From: Sporothrix humicola
Lineage: Eukaryota > Ascomycota > Sordariomycetes > Ophiostomatales > Ophiostomataceae
Assembly: GCA_021396245.1 (NCBI GenBank)
Contig: WNYE01000116.1
Coordinates: 42,747-106,746, forward strand
DNA: 64,000 bases
Direction: 5' to 3'
The notes under the pieces are model-generated. The model searched no databases. It was not told the origin of the DNA and saw only the letters and a program-made list of their open reading frames with translations. Of the stretch, positions 33,810 through 45,400 are shown piece after piece. The stretch's first letter is position 1. Every line of letters starts with the position of its first letter. The position numbers and the translations under genes are program-made.

Positions 33810-35298
33810 TGTTGCTGAGGCTGCACAAGGCTGTGAAGTGAGGGGCGAGACGCGTCGCGATGAAGCTCACTTTACTTTCAGAGTGTACAAGCCTTTTGGC
33901 AGCTACCGCGTTGCAAAAATGACTAAGCTAAACAAAGTTTAGGTGACAGTTGGGAGGGACGGTCCCCTGCATCAGTGGGTCGCCTTGTCTTGTCTCCCCT
34001 GAAATTGGGACGGACAGGTACCTGGCCAGCCAATGACAGCACACTGCGAGCCCCCTGAACGGTATCAGAATCACGTGAAACCGCTCCTCCCCCACATATG
34101 GCATTGCCCGATTTGGCATTTGGCGTGTTTGTGGCCTCGCTGGCACCTTCCAGCTCGTGTTTTCCGAGGGGCCGCCGGGCTTTTTTTATTGGAATTTTTG
34201 GTTCCTTCTCTTTTGGTTCCTGATTCTCTCTTTCCCCCTTTCTTCCTCAGCTTCGACGTCGACGGCATCGTGAAGTGTCAAAGAGGGCCTGAAGCACATC
34301 CTCCCGCCGCCAGGCCGCATCCCACCGTCGCGGCGCCCTCGTCCGCTCGCTTTTAGCCCAGTTTTGTCCCGCTCGAGTTTTTTGGCCCGTCGGGCAGCTC
34401 CAGCAACTCGCGTTGCCGCCTATTTGGCGCCTTTTGGTTTGCCACCACATCACTTTTTTCTCGACAAAAAGAGAGGCCACGGTTGCTTCAGCCAAACCAA
34501 ACGGTTGATTTCTAACCAACGCAGAAAGAAGAAGGTATGTAACAATAGCTCCGCCGAAAGAAAAAAAAAAAGACACGACAGAACAAGTCACCCCCCGGGC
34601 TTCCGGTTGCACTTTATCCACTGTCCTTTCAGTCCTTGTCACCTGTTACACCCACTTACACGGCCCAGGCACTCACCCCAGGCGCGGTCTGTTGCCCCCA
34701 GAAAGGAAGAAGTGGTCGTGCGTTAAACAGAGTTTGACGATCTGCCCCCTTGAGGCTGGTTGGCCACCTGCCGTTGCCCGCTCTTCTTTTTTGCCTTTTT
34801 ACTCTTTTTGTTCTTTTTTGGTCCTTCCTTAGCCCGTCCCGCTTTCCAGAAGCTTTCGTCTCCAAGAGGCCAGCGAAGCGTCTTCGGCTGTGTTCTTTTC
34901 TGTCCCGCCCCAAACGTCTATCGACATCTTCGATCCTTTTTCTACCCAACACACTGGAACCTACCATATACGATCTCTCCCGTTTCACAACTTGACAGTC
35001 TACGACAAACTACATTCAGCTTCACTTTGACAGCACCGAACAATACCAAACACTTTACTTCGACACTCTTCAGCTAGTACCTGCTTCTTATTACAAATCC
35101 GCTCCTAGCGCTCCGCTATATCAAGCCCAACAACCACCAACGATCACAGTTCTCCAACTGCCATACGTCACTCCTTGTTTAATTCAGGGACACTGCAGCA
35201 AGCAAACTGCAAGCAAACTTCAAGTCAACAAGCTCTCCTTCGCCTTCACGAACGTTCCTACACTTGGAACCCCTATCGCCGAGCTATACAAAGTCCAC
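33810..35298. other. Divergent promoter region, CENP-O and acetyl-CoA transporter
   Basis: 1.5 kb between divergent genes. From 34770 to 35200 the + strand is C/T-rich and probably contains the transporter leader. Short open frames on both strands look like chance. No coding region is supported. Confidence 0.55.
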
Positions 35299-37185
35299 AT
35301 GGGTGCTAGATCTCGACGCTCCAAACCCCGTAACACAGACGGGCCTCCCATAGACACATCCGATGAAGACAGAACGCGATCTCCTTCCAGCAGACAGAAT
35401 CCCAACCACTTAAATCCCACAAACGGAAACGGAACAAAAAACGGAAGCGTGCGGCGAAAAACCAGCAAGCTCCACCTGTCTATCCAGACAGACGACAGCA
35501 ACGGCCACGGCCCGACCAACGGAAACGTGAACGGCAACGGCCATAGCACCGGTAACAACACCAAGATGAACGGCGGCGTCGAGTTGCGCCGCAAGGGCGG
35601 CAACATGGAGTCAGACGCCGTGACTTCGAATCTCATGGCCCGCGAGGCATTCACTCTGGACGACCACGTCCCCACGACTCCCAAACTCAACAACCACGGC
35701 TTCTTTGAGCTGCCCAAGGAAGACCAGCGGAATTTCGGTCTGCTGGTCCTGCTCTACTTCCTGCAGGGCATCCCGCTCGGCCTCGCCACGGGCTCTGTGC
35801 CCTTCCTGCTCAAGAAGCACATGTCCTACAGCCAGATTGGCGTGTTCACGCTCGCCTCGTACCCCTACTCGCTCAAGCTCCTCTGGAGTCCTATTGTCGA
35901 TGCAGTCTGGAGCCCCAAGATTGGCCGGCGCAAGAGCTGGATCCTGCCAATCCAGATGCTTTCCGGCTTTGGCATGATCTGGCTCGGCTCCGAGGTTGAC
36001 GGCATGATGGAAACCATGGGCCAACCCGGCGCCTCGACCGTCTGGAACTTTACGCGCTGGTGGTTCTTCCTGGTGCTCATGTGCGCCACGCAGGACATTG
36101 CCGTCGACGGCTGGGCACTGACACTGCTGACCCCAGGCAACATTTCGTACGCCTCGACGGCGCAGACGGTCGGCCTGACGGGCGGCCACTTCCTGTCGTA
36201 CACGGTCTTCCTAGCCTTCAACTCGCCCGACTTTGCCAACCGCTGGTTCCGCTCAGTGCCGCTGGACGTGGGCCTGATCGAGCTCGGCCACTACCTCACC
36301 TTCTGGGGCTGGGCGTTCATTATTGTCACCCTGGGCCTGGCCCTGCTCAAGCGCGAGGAGCGCGCCAAAAACGAAGAGGGCGTCTGGGACGTGTACCGCA
36401 TCATGTGGGGCGTCCTCAAGCTCAAGAACGTGCAGACGATCATCCTGGTGCACCTGATTGCCAAGATCGGCTTCCAGGCCAACGACGGCGTCACCAACCT
36501 CAAGCTGCTCGAAAAGGGCTTTGGCACCGACAACCTGGCGCTCACCGTGCTCATCGACTTCCCCTTTGAGATCGGCTTGGGCTACTATGTCGGCAAATGG
36601 TCCCAAGAGTACACGCCGATGCGCATCTGGTGCTGGGGCTTCACGGGCCGTCTGGTGGCTGCCATCTTTGCGCAGCTCACCGTCATCTTCTTCCCGGCCA
36701 ACGGCGTCAACCCGCTGTACTTGTTTATTGTCATCCTGGAGCACGTCATGTCGACATTCATGAACACGGTCATGTTTGTTGCTGTCTCGGCCTTCCATGC
36801 CCGCATCGCTGACCCGGCCATTGGCGGCACCTATATGACCCTGCTTGCCACTGTTAGCAACCTCGGCGGCACGTTCCCGCGGTACTTTGTGCTGCGCCTC
36901 GTCGACTACTTCACAAAGGCAACGTGCCTCCCGGGCGCCGCCGAAATGGCCGCCAAGCTCAAGGGCCCGCTGGTGACGGAGGCCTTCTCGTGCGCCATGC
37001 AGCTCGACAAGGAGCGGTGCGTCAACGGCGGCGGCACCTGTGAGCTGCAGCGCGACGGCTACTACATTGTCAACATCCTGTGTGTGCTGGTGGGCACGGT
37101 GGCGTTCACCATGTTCATCCGGCCGCAGGTGCTGCGTCTGCAGGCACTGCCCCTTAAGGCGTGGCGGTTGTCGGGAGGGAAGTAG
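35299..37185 (+). CDS. Acetyl-CoA transporter, AT-1 / SLC33A1 type
   Basis: Intron-free gene for 628 residues. AT-1 proteins are major-facilitator-like carriers that move acetyl-CoA from the cytosol into the ER or Golgi lumen. The first 130 or so residues are hydrophilic and disordered, rich in Asn, Gly, Ser and Lys (repeats of GNGN type), longer than in animal members. The membrane part starts at RNFGLLVLLYFLQGIPLGLATGS and has about ten to twelve hydrophobic segments. Family landmarks are YSLKLLWSPIVD, GRRKSWILP, the highly conserved CATQDIAVDGWAL, FQANDGVTNLKLLEKG, and FVAVSAFHARIADPAIGGTYMTLL. A lumenal cysteine-rich loop (FSCAMQLDKERCVNGGGTCEL) precedes the last segment. The C terminus is short. 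The bacterial relative AmpG shares parts of this pattern but lacks the loop. The start at 35299 is the first ATG of a long open frame. Confidence 0.92.
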   Translation: MGARSRRSKPRNTDGPPIDTSDEDRTRSPSSRQNPNHLNPTNGNGTKNGSVRRKTSKLHLSIQTDDSNGHGPTNGNVNGNGHSTGNNTKMNGGVELRRKGGNMESDAVTSNLMAREAFTLDDHVPTTPKLNNHGFFELPKEDQRNFGLLVLLYFLQGIPLGLATGSVPFLLKKHMSYSQIGVFTLASYPYSLKLLWSPIVDAVWSPKIGRRKSWILPIQMLSGFGMIWLGSEVDGMMETMGQPGASTVWNFTRWWFFLVLMCATQDIAVDGWALTLLTPGNISYASTAQTVGLTGGHFLSYTVFLAFNSPDFANRWFRSVPLDVGLIELGHYLTFWGWAFIIVTLGLALLKREERAKNEEGVWDVYRIMWGVLKLKNVQTIILVHLIAKIGFQANDGVTNLKLLEKGFGTDNLALTVLIDFPFEIGLGYYVGKWSQEYTPMRIWCWGFTGRLVAAIFAQLTVIFFPANGVNPLYLFIVILEHVMSTFMNTVMFVAVSAFHARIADPAIGGTYMTLLATVSNLGGTFPRYFVLRLVDYFTKATCLPGAAEMAAKLKGPLVTEAFSCAMQLDKERCVNGGGTCELQRDGYYIVNILCVLVGTVAFTMFIRPQVLRLQALPLKAWRLSGGK

Positions 37186-39538
37186 AGGGGTGGAATACAA
37201 TATGAGATACGAAAGTGTAACAGAGGGGAGGAGAGGTTAATCATGAGTTTTGGCATTGGACAAGCATCACATTATGTTACTGAGCATATCATTTATTCTT
37301 TTTTTCATATCATTTTATTGAATTTTGTCTCTTTTTTTTTTGGATTGCACTGCGTCTTCTATAAATATTGGATAGGATTGGATACACAGACACTTGTCTG
37401 TATGGGGTTTTTTACAAATGGCCTCGCCAGGGCAGAATTGGAATTAAGGATAGTCTTCCATAGAAACACACATTGAAACAAACCTGCAATGATTGCCCTA
37501 TGTGATATAACTCCGAGACGAGCACCTGTGATATCTTTTCATGTTAGCGAGGTTCACGTGGGCATCTTGGGCCAACAAGGCACAACGTAAAGCATGAACA
37601 ATGTAAAGGAAGTAAAATAAAACTTTCGTAAGAAAGTGCCCTCAGATAAGCTCTCTTGTAGTTCTCATTTGCGATCTTCCTCGCCCCGCCTGGTCTGAAG
37701 AAGCCTCAACCCAGAGAGTGCGACGAACAGCGTCAATAGAGCCCAAAGGCCCCATCGGTCTATCCGCCGTTCTCTTGCTGAAACGACTTTCTCCAGAGAG
37801 CAGGCCGGGATTCTGTATCGAGGCGAAGATCACCATTCAAATTTGGCTTTTGTTAGACTGCCAGTGCACAGACTAGTTTTCACATCACAGGGCGCATGAT
37901 AGGAAGGCCGACATATTTTTTAGATGGAGAAACGCGATCAGAGGGCAGTGTGCCTGGGAGAAGAAAGAGGAGGGGGACAAGTGCCCTCACCCCCCTCCCC
38001 CCTCTCCTACACTGCCTTGTCGACAGATCTCCCACAGACGAGAGGAAGAGCCAAGTCCACCCTTTAAAAAAAAGAGCGGCGAGTCTGCGATTCCCCCGAA
38101 CTCCGATTGAAAACTATCCCGGGGTGAAACCCCTTTGGTTTTTGGATGGCCATCGGCAGCCAGCCATAGGAGGTCCGAAAACCAGCCAAAATGGCGTGAG
38201 CCAGCCTCGCTCCAGCAAGAAATTCTCGTCACTGTTCCGCCCAGCCCGTAAAGGGTTGGACCGTCTGATATTGGGGCAAAGCAAAAGCAAAATGCGAAAG
38301 CAAGAAGCAAAAGCAAAAGGCAAAAGCGAGGGACAAAGGAAAAGAAGAGACGTGGAAGGGAACAAATGCCCAAGACCACGTCACTCCCTGCTCAGATTTC
38401 TGTTCTTTCGAGGAGGCATCAACAGCAAGGTCCAAAGGCGCATAAAAAGTCACGAGGGGGGTCTCTCCTGTCTTTTTCCGCGCTATTTCATCTTCCCTTG
38501 CCGTCGACAACCTCCCGTCTCTCATGGTCCAGCAAGACTAGAGGCGGCACGCCGCCCGGTAGCCGTTGCGAGATGTGATTTCAAGACAAAGAAGAGGGGG
38601 TAAGAAGGATGACAAAGTCGATCCCCCTTTCCTCTCCTCCCGTATGTGTGGTTTGTCGTCACTGCAGATTCCTTGTGTGCCCGAGGGCGGTGATGTGAAG
38701 GAGAGTTGAAGAGAAATGCAAGACGTGATGAGATGTGAAGGGGTGGGAAAAGCAAAAGCAATAGCAAACGCAGCGTGGGGGTCGTGATAGTCGGTCGAAG
38801 AAACGCGAGAAGGTAAAAACGCGATAAAAGTCACAAGTTTTCTTACCTTTTGAGGCTGCTTTCTGCCCTTTTCTGTAGGACTACTCCGGGCAAAAGCAGT
38901 AAGAAGAAGCATCGACGAGGCCATCGTCAATCTTCTCCGAATACAATGTCACTGGTCTCGCACCGGTCGGTGGTCGTTGATGACAGGTCGTGGCATGGCG
39001 TGGTTGCTCCTAGTTTATTGGGGAGGAAAACAAAAGAGGGAGGGAAAGGGGAAAAGAGTGGGAGAGGGCTAAAATAGCAGTAGGTCTCGCGTGAAAACGC
39101 GCTGTTCTGGTTCTGCCCCTCACAGCCTGTGCTTATGTAATTTTGGGTTGGCCTTCCTGGCAGGCACCTCTGTGGCACCAAAACTTCGCCGCGTTTCAGG
39201 CAAGTGCCGACGGCGCACAAATGCCCAGCAAATAAGCAGCAAAAAGCCAGCAAAAGAGACCCAGAAAATGCTCCAATTTGAACTCCAATTATTTTTTCTT
39301 TCGTTCGACAAATTAGGCAAGTGGAGGTCGAGAATAAGAGTCATACTTTTCAAAGTCGCGCAACCCGCAAAAACGGCCAGAACAATGGTAAAAAAAACCA
39401 GTCCAACGGCCATTAACAGGAATAAGGACCATTACCGACTCCATTTGCCCATTGAACAGCGGCAATGAAGGCAGAAAAACGGGGGTATATGTACGGACAT
39501 GAGGGCTTTTCTGAATCAACAATCCACCAAAGCACAAA
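37186..39538. other. Intergenic region upstream of tRNA-Met
   Basis: 2.35 kb without a supported protein gene. There are AT-rich parts just after the transporter (37200-37400), purine-rich parts (37960-37980, 38540-38620, 38690-38830) and an A-rich AAAAGC-word array at about 38280-38335. Open frames (for example 37896-38603) are compositional. Nothing else is recognised. Confidence 0.55.
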
Positions 39539-39610
39539 AGCAACTTGGCGCAGCGGAAGCGCGCCGGGCTCATAACCCGGAGGTCCCTTGATCGAAACGA
39601 GGAGTTGCTA
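39539..39610 (+). tRNA. Initiator tRNA-Met (CAT)
   Basis: A 72-base intron-free cloverleaf. The acceptor stem AGCAACT/AGTTGCT is fully paired, with discriminator A at 39610. The D arm is GCGC/GCGC. The anticodon arm is CCGGG-CTCATAA-CCCGG, with CAT as anticodon. The T arm is CCTTG-ATCGAAA-CGAGG. Three features mark it as the eukaryotic initiator rather than the elongator: an A1:U72 pair, three consecutive G:C pairs at the base of the anticodon stem, and an ATCGAAA T-loop in place of TTCRANN. The CCA end is not encoded, as expected. It starts translation by carrying Met to the ribosomal P site with eIF2. Confidence 0.96.
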
Positions 39611-39619
39611 AAGATGTTC

Positions 39620-39625
39620 TTTTTT
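39620..39625 (+). terminator. RNA polymerase III T-run terminator
   Basis: Six T residues beginning ten bases after the tRNA 3' end, followed by longer T runs up to about 39680 that could act as back-up terminators. Confidence 0.85.
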
Positions 39626-40385
39626 GTCTTTTTTTTATTTTTGTCTTTTTTTTTATTTTTGCCTTTTCTTGTCTTTTTAATTTTTGGTTTCTTTTCTTCT
39701 TGCACATTGAAATATCTATTCTGCTTCATGCACGACATTTTTGTTTGACTTTAAATTTCCCCTTATTTTTTAGATGCCTGTATGATTTTTTGCATTTAAA
39801 AAAAAAAAAAATCATTTTACACATTAATAACAAGGCTATTAAATACTTTCTTTCTCTTCTACACTTTTATATTTGCAATAGCTCTCATTCCATGCCAGGT
39901 ACATGTCAATATTAAAGAAGCCTATTCATATAATGATCCATCTTTCTCACTCTTTATTCGACTATTATTACCATTATTTCAATAAAATATTCGAAGTGCC
40001 CTTCCAGTATCAGCCAACAGTGAGAAACCGTCATCTGATCCTACCATCCCTCTCAAGTGCCCAATCATGGAGACGGTGGCCAGCAAATTAACACCTCTTT
40101 GGGCAGCTTGGTTCCATCCTTCGAGGAAGTATGGGATCTTCGGCAACGCTTTTTTCCATTTGCATTAACATAGTCAAGACCAGTGTGCGGAAGTGATAAG
40201 GTCCATATAAATACTGGCTCGCCTGCCAGCGGCCATGTCCATTATTATTCCCACCAATCTATCAATTAAACAAAGAAAAATACAACAGTGTACAACAATT
40301 CACAGTACCGGATATCACAAACAAAAGAAAACAATGTCCCAACCCTTTCCCTCCTCATATTGCTAACGCCAACCCAGACCCATGC
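39626..40385. other. AT-rich region between tRNA-Met and DUF4336 gene
   Basis: About 760 bases of AT-rich DNA. T-rich + strand tracts (39630-39680) are followed by an A tract (39797-39813) and mixed sequence. It holds the 3' region of the DUF4336 gene. No further gene is seen. Confidence 0.6.
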
Positions 40386-41639
40386 TTAATGCTTCTTGTC
40401 CTCCAGGTGCCACTCAAACACTCTCCGGAAGACGGCCTTGGCGTCCTTGGTAATGGTCTCGCCGTGGCAGGGGATGATGGTCTCAAACGGCCAGGCGTCA
40501 ATCACCCGGATGCCGTCGTTGAAGCGAGCACGGTCGCCGCTGCTGGCCAGGTACCACTGGAAGCGCCGTGTCCACTTGAGGTCGCCCTCGGTCCGCATCA
40601 CGGCCTGGAAGATGCGGTTGAGCAGGTTGGCACTGCCTGGTGCGCCGCGGCGCGTGGCAGCATCCACGCGCTGGTACTGCTCAATGGCTGGCAGGTTGAA
40701 GATGAGGTCAGCCTCGATCAGGATGTTCTCGGGGCGGTACAGCAGCACAATCTCCTTGTTGGGGTGCATGTCAAAGTAGACAAGGCCAAAGTCGGCGTCA
40801 AAGTCGGGCGCGACGGACTGCGGCTCATTCATGGGCTGTGCGCGCTTGTCCTTGAGGATGGCAAAGAAGGGGTCGTCGACGTTTACGCGCGGGTTCTTGC
40901 CCTTTGTCGCAGCACGCTTCTCGGCAAGGCCTTGGGGTGCGACGATGCGGGCATTCGGGTAGGCCGTGAGCCACTCTGATAGGAAAATGTGGTGCTCAAT
41001 GTCGGGTGCCACGAGATAGCGGACGCCCTCCTTACCGCCGAGACGCTTGACAACGGATGCGGCCTCGGCCGTAAAGCCAACAGGCGAGAAGACGAGGACA
41101 CCGCCGCCAGTCATGCGCACAATCGTGCAACGGCCACCGACTTCAATGAGGCCGCCCCGCAAAAAGGGCACCGACAGGGTTGTGATATTGGGCGAGATGT
41201 CGCGGATGACCATGACATCGCCCGGGTTGGCGGGCACAAGCTTGTCCGACATGGCGCTCTGCTTGTCCTGGGACTGTTGTGGACTGTGAGGGAGATGCGA
41301 AGAAGCTTCGGGCTTCGACGATGGCTGGCTCGAGTACGTACGGCGAGCTGCGAGGATGCTATTTGTGTTTGACAAGGCGAGTGCGCGAAGGTTGTTGTAA
41401 TTGTTCGTGATGCTTGGTCGAGTTGCTGTTGACGAGATGCTTGGAATGCTTTGGATGCTCTGGATGCTCGAAAAGCATCGGACACTGGAAAGGCTTCCAA
41501 CGCTCGTCTTTATATGCTTCTGGGCGTGATGGCGATACACTGGCAAAGAAGACATGGAGTATGGTCGACCCGGTGCCCGATTCGGTGCAACGCGACAGCT
41601 CGGACGAGTCGGCAAGATTCGTATATCTCTAAGGGCCAT
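40386..41639 (-). CDS. DUF4336 family protein with basic N-terminal extension
   Basis: Single-exon frame on the - strand. I use the ATG at 41639 (417 residues, MALRDIRILPTRP). An in-frame ATG at 41810 would add 57 residues with no conservation expected, and another at residue 130 (MSDKLVPANPGD) begins the conserved part. The first 110 residues are Arg/Ser-rich without acidic residues (RPSCRVAPNRAPGRPYS, VRCFSS), which suits a mitochondrial presequence. The DUF4336 domain covers about residues 136-417: VMVIRDISPNITTLSVPF, GGRCTIVRM, VLVFSPVGFT, VRYLVAPDIEHHIFLSEW at about 206-223, PNARIVAPQGL, and near the end IIPCHGE. This family is thought to have a metallo-beta-lactamase-like fold with altered metal ligands. 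The reaction is unknown. The gene is the last one supported before the gene-poor right arm. Confidence 0.82.
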   Translation of the reverse strand: MALRDIRILPTRPSCRVAPNRAPGRPYSMSSLPVYRHHAQKHIKTSVGSLSSVRCFSSIQSIQSIPSISSTATRPSITNNYNNLRALALSNTNSILAARRTYSSQPSSKPEASSHLPHSPQQSQDKQSAMSDKLVPANPGDVMVIRDISPNITTLSVPFLRGGLIEVGGRCTIVRMTGGGVLVFSPVGFTAEAASVVKRLGGKEGVRYLVAPDIEHHIFLSEWLTAYPNARIVAPQGLAEKRAATKGKNPRVNVDDPFFAILKDKRAQPMNEPQSVAPDFDADFGLVYFDMHPNKEIVLLYRPENILIEADLIFNLPAIEQYQRVDAATRRGAPGSANLLNRIFQAVMRTEGDLKWTRRFQWYLASSGDRARFNDGIRVIDAWPFETIIPCHGETITKDAKAVFRRVFEWHLEDKKH

Positions 41640-44600
41640 GACACAGCCTGCTATTTGGTGCGATTTTGGCTGCAAATGGCTCTGAAGCTGCCTCGGTACG
41701 CCTGCCTCGGGCCGCCCTAAAAACCTTAAAAAGCGAAAGGGGATGACTAATTGCTCGGAAAGGCCGTATTTGTGAGCCAAAAACAGCCCATTGATGCAGA
41801 AAAAACTCAAATCAGTGAATTTGCAATTGCGATTCTGCAGCCTTGCGATGTCTCAATTCCAAATCCATCGTGAGGAATACTTCCTGACGTCTGCCAATGC
41901 GCCACAGCAAGGCCGCCAGATGGAGCAAATGCTCTTCCAAATCCTCCGAAAGCCCTGTAAAAGAGTGGGCAGATTCGAAATCCAGGAACTGGAATAGCTG
42001 CCCCACAATAAACACGATGACGATGGTCACGTGCTGATCTGTGCTTGTCAACTTTATGTCAAGACGGATTTTGCCGATTCGAGATGATTAGTCATTTCAG
42101 ATCTTGGTCCTACCTCGCGTTTTCCCGCGCCTTCCCCTGGAAAGTAAACAACGCTTGTGCTCCTGATCGCTAGCCCTCATAAATGTCTCAGCTGCCGGCT
42201 TTCACCTGTCACTGGATGCACTTGTGCTTCCTCAAAAGACTGCCAGCCACGACCGGCAGCACACAATATACGGCATTTTCTTGCTTTTCTTCTTTTTTTC
42301 TTGATTTCCCCATTCCTTCAGGCGAGAGGAATCACGAGGACCGCAACAATTGGGATGCGAGATTAGCATCCTCGCTGGTCTAACTGCAAACAATATGCCA
42401 TCTTTTAGCGACCGGCGCCGGTGAGCGCCACGAAGGCTGTTGCCAAGACGCGTAAATAGTTGCGTCTCAAAAATTGAATCTTGAGGATGAAAAAAGGCAA
42501 GTGTTCCGTTCAAACTCCGTTAAATACCCGTTACAAGTCCGTTGAGACTGCTTGAGAACAAAGACGCAGCCGAGTAACCCCCCGTGGGTCGCTCTTGCCT
42601 GTTACAGAAACACCTTTCTATTTAACCGCCCGCGGACTTATTCTACATCACAAAATATGGCAGGATACACCATTGTCTCAGAGAGACTTCCCATGGCTCT
42701 GCGGTGAGCTTGCTCCGGACCGCTCTTGCCCAAGCCGGCTAGACCTGGCCATTTCGCTTACTGAAATTCACTCTCACTGGAAAGCTCCGTGAAGCACTTA
42801 TGGGCTACACAGCAGCGCCTTGTGCACCCTACGAGAAAGTTGATAGTTTCGGCATTCTTTCCCCCTCTTTCACTGTTCTGGGGCATTCCTTCCCTATTCG
42901 AAACACACGAAGTAGAGAATGGTTGCCACATCCTCTTTCTCTCTGGCTGTTTGTTCCTTCTTCGCGAGCTCAGATGGTTTGATTGTTGCTGGAACATCGT
43001 ATGTTCCTTCCCCCTTTCTGCTCGAAAATGTCTGAGCATGCCGTTGTTGCCATGTCTTGTTTTGTCTCCTCGGTTCAGTTGTGTTGGCAAGTGCGAATGG
43101 TCTTTATAAACAAAAGGCACCTGCCGAACATAGAAGTGACTGCTGTTGTTTCGATTCAAAATACAACCCGCCATCCCCCCTAATCTTCTCACCTTCCTTT
43201 GAGATCCCTTATACATCAGAAGCGACTTCAACCGGAACGACGCCATCGTCATATTTGTCCATCGGTGTCCATCGCGACACTGCCGATATACGCTATCATT
43301 ACTCATGGGAAAAACCCGCGCCAGAGATAATGGGCCCACGATATGGATCCAATGGCCGCCCGGTGCCGGTTATCCAGCGACTTTCAACGGCATCGGCTGA
43401 AGCAACAGAAACAATCGAAGCAGCCGCAACCGCAGCAGCGGGCACGTTTTCCTGGCCGATAGTCTCTGCGTTCTGAGCCCGAGGTCTGTTCCGCCTGTGC
43501 TTCTACGAAAGTAGGCTTGACTTCTGAAGAATCTGTTCAACAGGAGGATGCACTGTATTTCGACACAGTGCACTTGGGGCACTGTTATGATACGCCCCCT
43601 ACTGAGTATCGACACTCCCTCTTCACCGAAATCCTCCCATCACCCGCCCACTATTCCGTGAAAACAGCATCCGGATGCAAGCAATATGCTTCCCCTGTGC
43701 ATCTACAGGCCACCGCGGATGTGTTTTAGCTGGAAAGCTAGGCCTCTATGTCTCAAGGCCAGCAGGATGGCAACAGCCAGGGCCACAGTTCTCAGTGTGC
43801 AGTGCACGCAGAGTCAAATCAGCTTCATCCAGCTGAGAATCGTCTTCTGTTGTTTTGGCCAAGCAACGAGTCAGTCTGGTTGGTTGACAGGGACTCTCCC
43901 TCGATTACCGATATACAGGAAGCGAATACGTGTATCTTGAGACTTTCCAAATTTCAGGGACAGAACAAAGAAACGAGACAAGACGGACTTGGATAACCAA
44001 AGAACCAAAACAGGAGACAATCCAACCTCGTGGCAACAGGACGACACAGGCCTGGGCTGTAAACCCAAGTTAAGAACCAAGGGAGAGATCCAGAGACTCC
44101 CCCGCTCCTTGTCTATGACACACGACGGTGGCGAAACTTGGGGACAGAGCAGTGAGACAGCACACTTCTCGCATGTCCTCCATGCATGTGTTTTGCCCCT
44201 GGACTCTTTTTCTTCATGTCATACGACCCCCAAAAGCTCCAGGTTCTCGATAACACCAACTCTATGAACAATATCTTTCATCTCGGTTCATTGCTCTACC
44301 AGCAACTTTTTTTTTTAGCACAACAAAGGCGAAAATTTCGAAAATGCTACCCGAGACCAACATACAAGTATCAAGGGACCAGCGTTTCCCCGATGCTATT
44401 ACCGCATTTGTACGGAACGCAACATCTAGACCGCAATATTGGCTTCTGTCACATCGCACATCGCAGTGGCAAAACGATGGCACAGATTTCGGTTCCACAC
44501 ACAGTCCAGACAAGCACGCCTTGGCACGGCCGATAAGAGAAGTTCGTCCTTCGTCCGTGGCATTGGCTTCATTGCATCGAGGGAGGGCAATGTGAGGTGT

Positions 44601-45400
44601 GGTAGGAAATGGACGCGAAAAAGAGATTGGCGAGGAGCATAGTGGGAATGACAAGGCGAAGAACAAACCAAAACCTATGCTGTACTGTGACTAGGACGGA
44701 CGGACAAATCATGAACATCCTCAGGACTTGGACCGACGACGCGCGACTATCTCGACTCCTGCACACGCCGTGCTCGGGTTGCGAATCGACTGAGACATCA
44801 CACAATGGCTTCTCTCCACTCCTCCTTTTCTCTGCACCGTTTGGTGTCTAAGTGGTTTCCAACTCTTGGCCCAGTCTCTGAACGAGTGCTTCTTGATCCT
44901 CCTAACGGCCACTGACCCACCAAAACACTGGAGAAATCCGGTCCACGACGAGCGTCAAACACCAATACGGCGCCGGCAATCATTCGGACAACGCCACACA
45001 ATGCTTTTTTCTAGCACCGTCTTGATATTCCCTCCTCTTCATTTTTTTACCCCATCTTGATCTCTCCCCAAGAGCCAAAGCATGCTTCTGTCTTTCTCCT
45101 TTTATCACCTTCCCACAGGACATCCTTATTTGCTAGCCATTTCAGCTGAGCCCAGAATGAGCCGCATCGTTTCGTGTGGATGTGGACAAACGGCGTTCTA
45201 GTGGCTGATCAAGGGCCATTTTCGTGTGGGGGAAGCATTGCCAATTCTCGCTAGATAGGCGCCTACTACTTGACCGATGGGATTGGCGAACAACGGGATA
45301 ACACCGCACTAGTCGACATTTCGTCGATCAATCGACGGTGGAAAAGAGCCAACAGAACGAGGCCGCAGAACAGGCCTGTGTACTGAATTGTGTACAATGC
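41640..45400. other. Gene-poor block B, part 1
   Basis: No gene supported. 41640-42100 is likely promoter of the DUF4336 gene. 42250-42310 and 42840-43050 are pyrimidine-rich. 43050-44200 has unusually long open frames with protein-like composition, described in the findings. Short open frames at 44262-44666 on both strands overlap and have no domain. A perfect small hairpin CGTCGAT-CA-ATCGACG lies at 45322-45337. Confidence 0.5.

Noticed and set aside
36253..37200. 315-codon open frame antisense to the acetyl-CoA transporter
   Set aside because: Shadow frame of a firmly identified GC-rich gene.
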